In this document: positions 1-8,407 of the stretch, in pieces
Layout of the letters: the number at the start of each line of letters is the position of its first letter
How positions within the stretch are numbered: the first letter of the stretch is position 1
Source: DATMRS01 sp035566015
GTDB lineage: Bacteria; Pseudomonadota; Alphaproteobacteria; Sphingomonadales; Sphingomonadaceae
NCBI GenBank assembly: GCA_035566015.1
Contig: DATMRS010000006.1
Coordinates: 1 to 64,000, forward strand
Reading direction: 5' to 3'
Length of the DNA stretch: 64,000 nucleotides
Program-made: the position numbers and the translations under genes
The notes under the pieces: generated by a model
What the model was told of the DNA's origin: nothing
Databases searched by the model: none
What the model saw: only the letters and a program-made list of their open reading frames with translations

Positions 1-786
1 CGCCACCATCACCTCGATCGGCACCCCCTTGCCGCCGTCGGCGTTCGAATAGCTCGCATCCGCCACCTGCGCCCGGTCCGACCAGTGCACCACCTGCGAC
101 CCATTCGTCCCGCCCCAATCCATGAAACGTAACGCTCCCCAGTTGCGCGACCTTTTCAGGAAGGCTGGCTCGAATATCTTGCCCGCGTTGAAAAGCTCCT
201 CCCGATCTTCCCGCACGATATGGATGTTGCGCACCGGATCCTTGCCGTCGATCGACGTCAGGCTGACGAGCAGAAACCCGACCGGTTTCTTCTCTCCATC
301 TCCCTTGAAATCGAAGACGATCCGGCCCTTGGACTGCTTGACGATAGTGGCGGAGGCCAGCGAGAAGCTGCCTTTTCCCTCATAGGTGAGGACGTACCGG
401 TCGGTCATGGGCAGATCCACCGGGTCCATCTGCACACCGATCTGGATCGCCGACACACCCTCCGGCATCGCCAGCGGGTTGCCATGCGAATCCGTTCGGG
501 GATGGACCATGACGTTGCCCGGCGCCCACGCCATCCATCCGTCTTTCACGGTGGTCTTGAACCGGTCCAGAAAGGCAAACTCGGTCGACCAGTAAGAAAT
601 GCCCGCCAGATTCGTGCCGATGTCGCAAGTCTGGTTTCGCGCGGCGGCGTGCACCGGCGGCGCCTGCTTCTGGGCCGCGATGTGCGAGCCGAACGCGATC
701 ATGCCGATCGGCGGCACCGCCAGCACCGGCAGCGCGAACAAGGCGAGGCGTAGCCGATTGCCGCCAGTGGACGAGGGCCATTTCAT
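1..786 (-). CDS. Secreted protein of unknown function, 3' end outside the window
   Basis: This reading frame starts at the ATG complementary to 784-786 and stays open to the window edge, giving about 262 residues with no stop. Residues 12-30 are a hydrophobic signal peptide or anchor (LRLALFALPVLAVPPIGMI). The mature part begins around a segment reading TCDIGTNLAGISYWSTEF, and later contains LRFMDWGGTNGSQVVHWSDR. From memory, segments of this kind (NLAG..YWSTE and LRFMDW.xTN..W.DR) recur in large secreted proteins of alphaproteobacteria that are sometimes annotated as cellulose-binding or glycoside-hydrolase-like, but I cannot assign an activity. It is divergent from the cys operon, sharing a short upstream region. 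Coding is convincing because the codons keep high third-position GC throughout. The C-terminal half is not in the window. Confidence 0.7.
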   Translation of the reverse strand, partial: MKWPSSTGGNRLRLALFALPVLAVPPIGMIAFGSHIAAQKQAPPVHAAARNQTCDIGTNLAGISYWSTEFAFLDRFKTTVKDGWMAWAPGNVMVHPRTDSHGNPLAMPEGVSAIQIGVQMDPVDLPMTDRYVLTYEGKGSFSLASATIVKQSKGRIVFDFKGDGEKKPVGFLLVSLTSIDGKDPVRNIHIVREDREELFNAGKIFEPAFLKRSRNWGALRFMDWGGTNGSQVVHWSDRAQVADASYSNADGGKGVPIEVMVA

Positions 787-869
787 TAACCGGACGATAG
801 CGATTTCCCATCGGCAGGCAATCATTTCGCGTCCGATGGCTGCACGCCCATCTTTGGCGGGGTGAAGAT

Positions 870-875
870 TATAAT
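870..875 (+). promoter_or_regulatory. Candidate -10 element (TATAAT) of the cysDNCQ operon
   Basis: A perfect TATAAT hexamer stands out in very GC-rich sequence 86 bases upstream of the chosen cysD start. I do not see a good -35 box at 17-18 bases spacing (it would fall in CCCATC), so the promoter may need an activator, as sulfate-assimilation promoters often do. A transcript starting near 882 would begin downstream of the alternative GTG start at 862 and would therefore exclude the longer CysD. Confidence 0.4.
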
Positions 876-960
876 GGTTGCATCTGATCGGGCCGACCTG
901 ACATCGACGGGATCGGCTCCGGGCGACAGCGGCCGCCCCGAAGGCAATATCGAGGATCGG

Positions 961-1911
961 ATGACAGGACTGAGTTCACAAACGCCCCCGCCCTCCCCTT
1001 CGGCGGCGACGGCGCCGCTGACCCATCTCCAGCGGCTGGAGGCGGAAAGCATCCATATCCTGCGCGAGGTCGTTTCCGAGGCCGAACGGCCGGTGATGCT
1101 CTATTCGGTGGGCAAGGACTCCGCCGTGATGCTGCATCTGGCGAAAAAGGCTTTCTATCCTTCGCCGCCGCCCTTCCCCCTTCTTCATGTCGACACGACG
1201 TGGAAGTTCAAGGCGATGTACGAGCTTCGCGATCGCGCCGCGCGGGAGGCGGGCATGGAACTGCTCGTCCACCAGAATCCCGAAGCGCTGGCGCGGGGCA
1301 TCAACCCCTTCGACCATGGCGCGCTGCATACCGATATGTGGAAGACCGAAGGGTTGAAGCAGGCGCTCGACAAATATGGTTTCGATGCCGCGTTCGGCGG
1401 CGCGCGCCGCGACGAAGAGAAAAGCCGCGCGAAGGAACGCGTCTTCTCCTTCCGCTCCGCCAGCCACCGCTGGGACCCGAAGAACCAGCGCCCCGAATTG
1501 TGGAACCTCTACAACGCGAAAAAAGCGAAGGGCGAATCGATCCGCGTCTTCCCCATCTCCAACTGGACCGAACTCGACATCTGGCAATATATCCATCTGG
1601 AGGGGATCGAGATCGTACCGCTCTATTTCTCGGCGCCGCGGCCGACGGTCGAGCGCGACGGCCTGATCCTGATGGTGGACGACGAACGCTTCCGGCTGGA
1701 GGAAGGCGAAAAGCCCGTCACCCGTTCGATCCGCTTTCGCACGCTTGGCTGCTATCCCCTGACCGGCGCGGTCGAGAGCGAGGCGGCGACCTTGCCCGAG
1801 GTCATTCAGGAAATGCTGCTCACCACCACTTCCGAACGGCAGGGCCGCGCGATCGACAAGGATGCGGGCGGCGCCGGCATGGAGAAGAAGAAGCAGGAAG
1901 GATATTTTTGA
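961..1911 (+). CDS. cysD: Sulfate adenylyltransferase subunit 2 (CysD)
   Basis: CysD is the catalytic subunit of ATP sulfurylase. It adenylates sulfate to adenosine 5'-phosphosulfate, driven by GTP hydrolysis in its partner CysN. The protein (316 aa) begins with a short Pro-rich lead, then LTHLQRLEAESIHILREV. It has the N-type ATP pyrophosphatase loop in LYSVGKDSAVML and the family segment GGARRDEEKSRAKERVFSFR, and it ends in the family-typical KKKQEGYF. An in-frame GTG at 862 would add 33 residues, but they match nothing in the family, and a TATAAT at 870-875 suggests that transcription starts after it; GAGG at 951-954 precedes the ATG chosen here. It is followed after one base by cysNC and belongs to the operon cysD-cysNC-cysQ. 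Confidence 0.95.
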   Translation: MTGLSSQTPPPSPSAATAPLTHLQRLEAESIHILREVVSEAERPVMLYSVGKDSAVMLHLAKKAFYPSPPPFPLLHVDTTWKFKAMYELRDRAAREAGMELLVHQNPEALARGINPFDHGALHTDMWKTEGLKQALDKYGFDAAFGGARRDEEKSRAKERVFSFRSASHRWDPKNQRPELWNLYNAKKAKGESIRVFPISNWTELDIWQYIHLEGIEIVPLYFSAPRPTVERDGLILMVDDERFRLEEGEKPVTRSIRFRTLGCYPLTGAVESEAATLPEVIQEMLLTTTSERQGRAIDKDAGGAGMEKKKQEGYF

Positions 1912-1912
1912 G

Positions 1913-3832
1913 ATGGCGACGCTCGCGCAGGACAGCAGCTATCAGGCGGACGCCCTCATCGCCGAGGATATCGACGCCTATCTGCTCCAGCATCAGCATA
2001 AGAGCCTGCTGCGCTTCATCACCTGCGGCTCGGTGGATGACGGCAAATCGACGCTGATCGGGCGGCTGCTCTACGATTCGAAGATGATCTTCGAAGATCA
2101 GCTGAACCAGCTTGAGGCGGATTCGAAGCGGATCGGCACGCAGGGGCAGAATATCGATTTCGCGCTGCTCGTCGACGGCCTCGCCGCCGAGCGCGAGCAG
2201 GGTATCACCATCGACGTCGCCTATCGCTTCTTCTCGACCGACAAGCGCAAGTTCATCGTCGCCGATACGCCCGGGCATGAGCAATATACGCGCAACATGG
2301 TGACGGGCGCGTCGACCGCTGACCTCGCGGTGATCCTGATCGACGCGCGCAAGGGCGTGCTGACGCAGACACGCCGCCACTCCTATCTCGCCCATCTCCT
2401 CGGCATCCGGCATATCGTGCTGGCGATCAACAAGATGGATCTTGTCGGCTACGATCAGGCGGTGTTCGACAGGATCGCGCTCGCCTATCGCGCCTTCGCC
2501 AGCTCGATCGGCATCACCAACTTCCTCGCCATCCCCATTTCCGGGCTGGCCGGGGACAATATCACGGAAAAGTCGGCCAACACCCCCTGGTATCAGGGGC
2601 CGAGTCTGATGGCGCATCTCGAAACGGTCGAGATCGATAGCGAGGCGAGCCAGAAGCAGCCTTTCCGCATGCCGGTCCAGTGGGTCAACCGGCCGAACCT
2701 CGATTTTCGCGGCTTTGCCGGGCTGATCGCAAGCGGAAAGGTTCGCTCCGGCGATGCCGTGCGTGTCCTGCCGTCGGGCAAGACATCGAAGATCGAGCGC
2801 ATCGTCACGATGGACGGCGATCTTGAGGAGGCGGTCGCCGGCCAGGCGGTGACGCTCACCCTGGCCGATGAGATCGACTGCTCGCGCGGGGACGTAATCA
2901 GCGTGGCCGACACGCCGCCGCAGGTGGCCGACCAGTTCGAGGCGACGATCGTCTGGATGGCGGACGAGGCGATGCTGCCGGGGCGGCCTTATTGGCTGAA
3001 GCTCGGCACGCAGACCGTGACCGCGCAGATTCAGGCGCCGAAATATCAGGTGAACGTCAACACGATGGAACATCTGGCGGCCAAGACGCTTGAGCTGAAC
3101 GCCATCGGCGTCGCCAATCTGTCGACCGATCGGCCGATCACGTTCGAACCCTATGAAGCGAACCGGCAGCTTGGTGGCTTCATCCTGATCGACAAGATCA
3201 GCAACGCCACCGTCGCGGCGGGCATGCTGCACTTCTCTTTGCGTCGCAGCCAGAATATTCACTGGCAGGCAATCGAGGTAAGCCGCGAGAGACACGCCCA
3301 GCTCAAAAACCAGAAGCCGGCGCTGCTGTGGTTCACCGGCCTGTCGGGTGCCGGCAAGTCGACGATCGCCAATCTCGTCGAGAAGAAGCTGGCGCGCATG
3401 AACCGCCACACCTTCCTGCTCGACGGCGACAATGTCCGTCACGGCCTGAACCGCGACCTGGGCTTCACCGATGCCGATCGGGTGGAGAATATCCGCCGCG
3501 TCGGCGAAGTCGCGAAGCTGATGACCGATGCGGGGCTGATCGTGCTCACCGCCTTCATCTCGCCCTTCCGGGCCGAGCGGGCGATGGTGCGCGCCATGCT
3601 GCCCGAGGGTGAGTTCGTCGAGATTCATATCGACACGCCGCTCGCCGAAGCGGAGGCGCGCGACGTGAAGGGCCTCTACAAGAAGGCGCGCTCGGGCGAG
3701 CTCAAGAATTTCACCGGTATCGACTCGCCCTACGAACCGCCGGAAGAGCCCGAAATCCGTATCGACACGACGCGGATGGGCCCCGAGGAAGCGGCCGACT
3801 TGATCGTCGATCATCTGATCGGCGAGGTGTGA
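1913..3832 (+). CDS. cysNC: Bifunctional sulfate adenylyltransferase GTPase / adenylylsulfate kinase (CysNC fusion)
   Basis: This is a 639-residue fusion. Residues 1 to about 440 are the CysN GTPase: P-loop GSVDDGKS at 39-46, DTPGHEQY from 118, NKMD at 173-176, followed by EF-Tu-like beta-barrel domains. Residues from about 450 to the end are the APS kinase CysC, with its own P-loop GLSGAGKS at 476-483 and the conserved DGDNVRHGLNRDLGF and FISPFRAER segments. CysN powers APS formation with CysD, and CysC phosphorylates APS to PAPS. The ATG lies one base after the cysD stop (TGAGATGG). The fused form is common in alphaproteobacteria (the NodQ type) and channels APS between the two active sites. 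Confidence 0.96.
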   Translation: MATLAQDSSYQADALIAEDIDAYLLQHQHKSLLRFITCGSVDDGKSTLIGRLLYDSKMIFEDQLNQLEADSKRIGTQGQNIDFALLVDGLAAEREQGITIDVAYRFFSTDKRKFIVADTPGHEQYTRNMVTGASTADLAVILIDARKGVLTQTRRHSYLAHLLGIRHIVLAINKMDLVGYDQAVFDRIALAYRAFASSIGITNFLAIPISGLAGDNITEKSANTPWYQGPSLMAHLETVEIDSEASQKQPFRMPVQWVNRPNLDFRGFAGLIASGKVRSGDAVRVLPSGKTSKIERIVTMDGDLEEAVAGQAVTLTLADEIDCSRGDVISVADTPPQVADQFEATIVWMADEAMLPGRPYWLKLGTQTVTAQIQAPKYQVNVNTMEHLAAKTLELNAIGVANLSTDRPITFEPYEANRQLGGFILIDKISNATVAAGMLHFSLRRSQNIHWQAIEVSRERHAQLKNQKPALLWFTGLSGAGKSTIANLVEKKLARMNRHTFLLDGDNVRHGLNRDLGFTDADRVENIRRVGEVAKLMTDAGLIVLTAFISPFRAERAMVRAMLPEGEFVEIHIDTPLAEAEARDVKGLYKKARSGELKNFTGIDSPYEPPEEPEIRIDTTRMGPEEAADLIVDHLIGEV

Positions 3833-4581
3833 TGTCGTCTCTGGAGGAAGACACCGCTTTCGCGCGTCATATTGCGGCCGTCACGGGCGAATTGCTGCTG
3901 ACGTTGCGCGATTCCGGGCTGCTTGAGGGCAAGGCGCTCGGCCGCGCGGGGGATCGCGTCGCCAACGCCTTCCTGATGGAGGCATTGACGAGCCGTCGTC
4001 CCACCGATGCGGTGCTCTGCGAGGAGGAGAAGGACGATCCCGCGCGGTGTGCCGTTTCGCGGGTGTGGATCATCGATCCGCTCGATGGCACCCGCGAATA
4101 TGGCGAGGGTCGCACCGATTGGGCGGTCCATGTCGCCTTGGCCATCGATGGCCAGCCAAGCGTCGGTGCGGTGGCGCTCCCCGCTTTGGGGCTGACCTTC
4201 TCCAGCGCGAACTGTCCGCCGCCTTCGCCGCATGACGGCGCGCCGCGCCTGCTCGTCAGCCGTTCGCGGCCCGCCGCACAAGCGCTCCGGCTGGCGGAAC
4301 GGATCGGCGCGGAAACGGTGCCGATGGGCTCGGCCGGCGCCAAGGCGATGGCGGTGGTGCGCGGCGACGCCGATATCTATCTTCATGCCGGCGGCCAATA
4401 TGAGTGGGACAATTGCGCCCCGGTCGCGGTCGCGCTCGCCGCCGGGCTGCACGCCAGCCGTCTCGACGGTTCGCCCCTCACCTACAACCATGTCGATCCT
4501 TATCTGCCCGATCTTTTAATCTGTCGGAAGGAGGCCGCTGGCGGAATTCTGGCGCTGCTGCGCGAGAATACCCCCGCCTGA
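3832..4581 (+). CDS. cysQ: 3'(2'),5'-bisphosphate nucleotidase (CysQ)
   Basis: CysQ is a member of the inositol monophosphatase superfamily that removes the 3' phosphate from PAP or PAPS and so prevents toxic accumulation of the product of PAPS-dependent reactions. The protein (249 aa) carries the metal-binding signatures: the acidic CEEEKDD segment, IIDPLDGTREY (D-P-L-D-G-T) and YEWDNCAPVAVA near the C terminus. Its ATG shares its A with the TGA of cysNC, a one-base overlap that implies translational coupling. A GTG three bases earlier is possible. It closes the sulfate-activation operon. Its presence agrees with use of PAPS, although cysH is not in this window. Confidence 0.93.
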   Translation: MSSLEEDTAFARHIAAVTGELLLTLRDSGLLEGKALGRAGDRVANAFLMEALTSRRPTDAVLCEEEKDDPARCAVSRVWIIDPLDGTREYGEGRTDWAVHVALAIDGQPSVGAVALPALGLTFSSANCPPPSPHDGAPRLLVSRSRPAAQALRLAERIGAETVPMGSAGAKAMAVVRGDADIYLHAGGQYEWDNCAPVAVALAAGLHASRLDGSPLTYNHVDPYLPDLLICRKEAAGGILALLRENTPA

Positions 4582-4632
4582 GCGCAGATGCGGGCTCGAC
4601 AGAGGCTGTTGCGATGCGGCATCCTTCCGCCC

Positions 4633-5055
4633 ATGGCGTCGATCGTCCCTGCCCTTTCTCTTCTTTCGCTGTTTGCAAGCACGGCCGTTTCGGCGGCCGA
4701 TCTCGACGTGGCGGTAAGCGGCGTTCGCAATGACAAGGGCGTCGTCCACGTCGACGTGTGCACGCCCGAGACGTTTCTGAAGGACTGCGCATGGCATGGC
4801 GAGGCGCCGGCCAGGCAGGGCACCACGATCGTCACGATCCGCAACCTGCCGCCCGGCCATTACGCCGCCCAGGGCTTTCACGACGAGAACAGGAACGGCA
4901 AGGCCGATCAGGGTTTCCTCGGCATTCCCAAGGAAGGCGTGGGCTTTTCGAACGACGCGCCGATCCGGCTCGCACCGCCCAGGCTCAAGGATGCCCTGTT
5001 CGACTATACAGGCGCCGCCACACCGCGCATCACCTTCAAATTGCGGTATTTCTAG
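4633..5055 (+). CDS. DUF2141 family periplasmic protein, coupled to hpnN
   Basis: This 140-residue protein has a signal peptide (hydrophobic 3-20, likely cleavage after AVSA/A) and one compact domain with the DUF2141 hallmarks: an N-terminal LDVAVSGVRNDKGVVHV strand region, two cysteines close together at 43 and 52, and FHDENRNGKADQGFLGIPKEG leading into GVGFSNDAP. Its biochemical role is unknown. The start was placed at the ATG that begins the signal peptide, because the 15 upstream in-frame residues are polar and Arg-rich. The stop codon TAG is followed with no spacing by the GTG of hpnN, so the two are almost certainly co-translated. This makes it a possible periplasmic partner of the hopanoid transporter, which is inference from position only. 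Confidence 0.88.
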   Translation: MASIVPALSLLSLFASTAVSAADLDVAVSGVRNDKGVVHVDVCTPETFLKDCAWHGEAPARQGTTIVTIRNLPPGHYAAQGFHDENRNGKADQGFLGIPKEGVGFSNDAPIRLAPPRLKDALFDYTGAATPRITFKLRYF

Positions 5056-7659
5056 GTGAGCCGCCAGCGTCCCGTCGGCCAGGTGGTGCGCTTCAGCACG
5101 CGTCATCCACTCGCGGTTCTGCTCATCGTCACGCTCCTTACCGCCGCCGCGGGCCTGTTCGCCGCCCGCCATTTCGCAATGAGCACCGATACGACCGCGC
5201 TGATTTCGCCCGATGTTGCATGGCGGCAGGGCGAAAGGCGCTTTGACGCGGCCTTTCCCGGCAGGGGCGACGTCATTCTCGCCGTCATCGACGGGGCGAC
5301 CCCCGAACTGGCCGAAATGGCCGCGAGCACCCTCGCCACCCGGCTTGCCGCCGATCCGGCCCATTTCCGGAAGGTGGAACGTCCCGATGGCGGCGCCTTC
5401 TTTGCACAGGAAGGGCTCCTCTACGGATCGGTGGACGAGGTGCGCAGCGCCACCGCGCGGATGATCGAAGCGCAGCCGTTTCTCGGTCCGCTGGCCGCCG
5501 ATCCCAGCCTGCGCGGCGTCGGGGCGGCCTTCTCGACGATGCTCGAAGGGGTACGGCAGGGGCGTGCCTCGCTCGACAGGGTAGATCGTCCGATGCGGGC
5601 GCTTGCCACCGCCCTCGAAGCGCAGCAGGCCGGCAAGCCCGCCTATTTTTCGTGGCAGATGCTCTTTTCCGATCGGAAGGGCGCGCTGCAACCGCCGCTC
5701 CGCAGGCTGATCCTGGTCCAGCCCGTGCTCGATTATAGCGCGCTGATGCCGGGCGCCCAGGCCAGTGACGCCGTCCGGGCGGCCGCCGCCGCGCTGTCGC
5801 TCGATCCGGCGCATGGCGTAAGTGTCCATCTCACCGGATCGGTGCCGCTGGCCGACGAGGAATTCGCGTCGCTCGCCGACAAGGCGTGGCTGGTGGGCGG
5901 TGTAATGATCGCCGCCATGCTCCTGACTCTCTGGCTGGCGACGCGGTCGGCGCGGATCGTCGCCGCGATCATGGTGACGACGATCGCCGGCCTCCTCGTC
6001 ACCGCCGCGATCGGCCTTGCCACCGTGGGGCAGTTCAATCTCATTTCGGTGGCGTTCATTCCCCTGTTTGTCGGCCTCGGCGTCGATTTCGGCATTCAGA
6101 TCAGCGTTCGTTTTCGTGCCGAACGCCGGATACAGAATGACGACGTCGCCGCGCTTCTGACCGCGGCCGAAACGCTGGGTCCCGCACTGCTCCTCGCCGC
6201 CGGCGCGATCTGCCTCGGCTTCTTCGCCTTCCTGCCGACCGACTATGTCGGCATCTCCGAACTCGGCGTCATCGCGGGGCTTGGCATGATCGTGGCGCTT
6301 TTGCTCAATGTCACGCTGCTTCCCGCCCTCCTGCTACTCCTGCGTACCGGCAAGCCGCAGGCCGAATTCACCACGCCTGCCCTCGCCCCGATCGATCGCT
6401 TTCTCGTCGAGCAACGCCGGCTCGTGCTCAGCCTGTTCGGGATTTCGATGCTCGTGAGCATCCTGCTCCTCCCCTTCGTCCACTTCGATTTCAATCCGTT
6501 CCACCTGCGCGATACGCGCGGCGAGGCGATGGCGACGCTGACCGATCTCATGGCTGACCCCGATCGCTCGCCCAACACGATCGACGTGCTCGCCCCCGAT
6601 CTCGATGCCGCGCAGCGCCTCGCCGGCCGTCTCGCCGCCTTGCCCGAGGTTCGTCAGGCGGTAACGCTCGCCAGCTTCATTCCCGAAGACCAGGAGCAGA
6701 AGCTCGCGGCGGTCGGCGATGCGCAATTGCTGCTCGATCTCACGCTCAATCCTTTCGAGGTCGCGCCGCCGCCCGACGATGCCGCCCTCGTCGCCAGCCT
6801 GCGCCAGACAGCCGACGCCCTTCGGCAAACGGCTGGCGCCGCACGGACGCAGGCCGCGAATGACGCGCGCCGCCTCGCCCGCGCCTTAATGGCGCTCGCT
6901 GAGGACACGCCTCACCAGCGTGCGGCCGCGCAGGCGATGATCGTCAGGCCGCTGACCGTGATGCTCGATCAGATGCGCGCCTCGCTCCAGGCGCAGCCGG
7001 TGACGCGGCAGAGCCTCCCCGCCGATCTGGTGCATAGCTGGATCGCAACGGACGGGCGCGCCCGCATCCAACTCTTTCCCGCTGGGCCCGCCAATGACAA
7101 TGAAGTGCTCGCCCGTTTCGTCGACGCCGTCCGCGCCGTTGCGCCTGATGCGACCGGCCCGCCCGTTTCCACGCGCGAGGCGGCCCGCACCATCGCCAAT
7201 GCATTCATCCTCGCCGGCCTCCTCGCCCTGGTGGCGATCAGCCTGCTGCTGTTCACGGTGCTGCGGAGTGTCCGTGAAGTCGCCTTCACGCTTGCTCCGG
7301 TCGTGCTGTCGGGCTTCCTGACGCTCGGTTCCTGCGTCCTGATCGGCCAGGCGATCAACTTCGCGAACATCATCGCCTTCCCGCTGCTGTTCGGGGTGGG
7401 CGTCGCCTTTCACATCTATTTCGTCATGGCGTGGCGGGGCGGCGCGACGGACCTTCTTCAATCCAGTCTTGCGCGCGCCGTCTTCTTCAGCGCGCTGGCG
7501 ACGGGCACCGCGTTCGGCAGCCTGTGGCTCTCCAATCATCCGGGCACCGCCAGCATGGGCAAGATATTGATGATCTCACTTGCCTGGACCCTGGTCTGCG
7601 CGCTGATCTTCGAGCCGGCCCTGCTCGGCCCCCAAAAGAAGCGCGTCAGCGCCCCTTGA
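5056..7659 (+). CDS. hpnN: Hopanoid-associated RND/MMPL-family transporter HpnN
   Basis: HpnN-type proteins of the RND superfamily (MMPL branch) are known to move hopanoids from the inner to the outer membrane. This 867-residue protein has the expected two-fold architecture: a first membrane span at about 16-36 (LAVLLIVTLLTAAAGLFA), a large periplasmic domain, a bundle of spans at roughly 275-435 with the RND-like VGLGVDFGIQIS segment, a further span near 455, a second periplasmic domain, and a final bundle from about 715 with LFGVGVAFHIYF. Translation starts with GTG directly after the TAG of the DUF2141 gene. The last 14 bases overlap the convergent hpnM. Length and topology fit the family well. 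Confidence 0.92.
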   Translation: MSRQRPVGQVVRFSTRHPLAVLLIVTLLTAAAGLFAARHFAMSTDTTALISPDVAWRQGERRFDAAFPGRGDVILAVIDGATPELAEMAASTLATRLAADPAHFRKVERPDGGAFFAQEGLLYGSVDEVRSATARMIEAQPFLGPLAADPSLRGVGAAFSTMLEGVRQGRASLDRVDRPMRALATALEAQQAGKPAYFSWQMLFSDRKGALQPPLRRLILVQPVLDYSALMPGAQASDAVRAAAAALSLDPAHGVSVHLTGSVPLADEEFASLADKAWLVGGVMIAAMLLTLWLATRSARIVAAIMVTTIAGLLVTAAIGLATVGQFNLISVAFIPLFVGLGVDFGIQISVRFRAERRIQNDDVAALLTAAETLGPALLLAAGAICLGFFAFLPTDYVGISELGVIAGLGMIVALLLNVTLLPALLLLLRTGKPQAEFTTPALAPIDRFLVEQRRLVLSLFGISMLVSILLLPFVHFDFNPFHLRDTRGEAMATLTDLMADPDRSPNTIDVLAPDLDAAQRLAGRLAALPEVRQAVTLASFIPEDQEQKLAAVGDAQLLLDLTLNPFEVAPPPDDAALVASLRQTADALRQTAGAARTQAANDARRLARALMALAEDTPHQRAAAQAMIVRPLTVMLDQMRASLQAQPVTRQSLPADLVHSWIATDGRARIQLFPAGPANDNEVLARFVDAVRAVAPDATGPPVSTREAARTIANAFILAGLLALVAISLLLFTVLRSVREVAFTLAPVVLSGFLTLGSCVLIGQAINFANIIAFPLLFGVGVAFHIYFVMAWRGGATDLLQSSLARAVFFSALATGTAFGSLWLSNHPGTASMGKILMISLAWTLVCALIFEPALLGPQKKRVSAP

Positions 7660-8242
7660 GCGTCCGCGCGTCCATCGCCGTCAATTGTTTCGCCAAGCCG
7701 CCGACACCGGAGGACGCCACCGTCGACGCGAAATCCGCGCGCTGGACCGCGATCTGGCTGATCCCGTCGGCAACGACATCCACGATCTTCCACTGGCCGC
7801 CGGTCTGCCGAAGCCGATAAACGATCCGCGTCGTACCGATCCGGACGCGCACCAGCCGGTCGCTTCCACGCACAACGCTCTTGCCGTCGGTCGCAAACCG
7901 CTCGCCATCATAGCTTTTGTAATTGCCGGCATGGCTCACCGCATTGTGGCGCGTAAGCGCGGCAACGAGCGCAGCCTTGTCGCCCGCCGAAGCCTTGGCC
8001 CAGCCCGCCCCCGCGACCAGGGCAGCGATCGCCTGATTGTCATAATATTGTTCCACGATCGGCTGGAAACGCTCCGCCCGTCCGCGCAAACCAAGCGCCT
8101 TTCCTTGCTTCATCACGCCGACGAGCGCCTGGTTATACGCCTCGATCCGCTGCACCGCCGGATCGGCCGGCTGGGCCTGCACCATCGCCGGGGCGGTGGC
8201 GGCGAGCATCGCGGCGGCAAGCGCGGTCGAACGGAAGATCAT
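7646..8242 (-). CDS. hpnM: Hopanoid-associated MlaC/Ttg2-like periplasmic protein HpnM
   Basis: HpnM belongs to the MlaC (toluene tolerance Ttg2D) family of periplasmic lipid-binding proteins and is proposed to help carry hopanoids across the periplasm. The 198-residue product has a clean signal peptide (MIFRSTALAAAMLAATAP, cleaved near AQA) and then the MlaC-like pattern: helices with IEAYNQALVGVMKQG, a QPIVEQYYD segment, VRIGTTRIVYRLRQTGGQWKI and VVADGIS. I chose the ATG at 8242 over those at 8272 and 8299 because only it begins with the signal peptide and because GAAGGA lies at about 12 bases. The gene is convergent with hpnN, overlapping by 14 bases, and divergent from ispH. Confidence 0.9.
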   Translation of the reverse strand: MIFRSTALAAAMLAATAPAMVQAQPADPAVQRIEAYNQALVGVMKQGKALGLRGRAERFQPIVEQYYDNQAIAALVAGAGWAKASAGDKAALVAALTRHNAVSHAGNYKSYDGERFATDGKSVVRGSDRLVRVRIGTTRIVYRLRQTGGQWKIVDVVADGISQIAVQRADFASTVASSGVGGLAKQLTAMDARTLKGR

Positions 8243-8407
8243 GGCGGCCAAATCCTTCGGCTGAAACTTCATTCGAACAGATCGCATTCGGGGGATCAAC
8301 CTCGGCTGAACGTGAATTCTCGTCCATAGTTGCGCCGCCCCCTTCCGCTAACGCACGGCAGCGGCTACATCTTTACGTCGGATGGATCTCGCCGACGAGG
8401 AGAAAGC

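Noticed and set aside
862..960. A 33-residue N-terminal extension of CysD starting at GTG 862
   Set aside because: The residues are not family-like and a TATAAT at 870-875 suggests that transcription starts downstream of this codon.
1820..3814. A 664-codon open frame on the minus strand opposite cysNC
   Set aside because: It has no recognisable motif, is rich in Arg, Asp and His as expected for the complement of a high-GC3 gene, and cysNC on the plus strand is certain.
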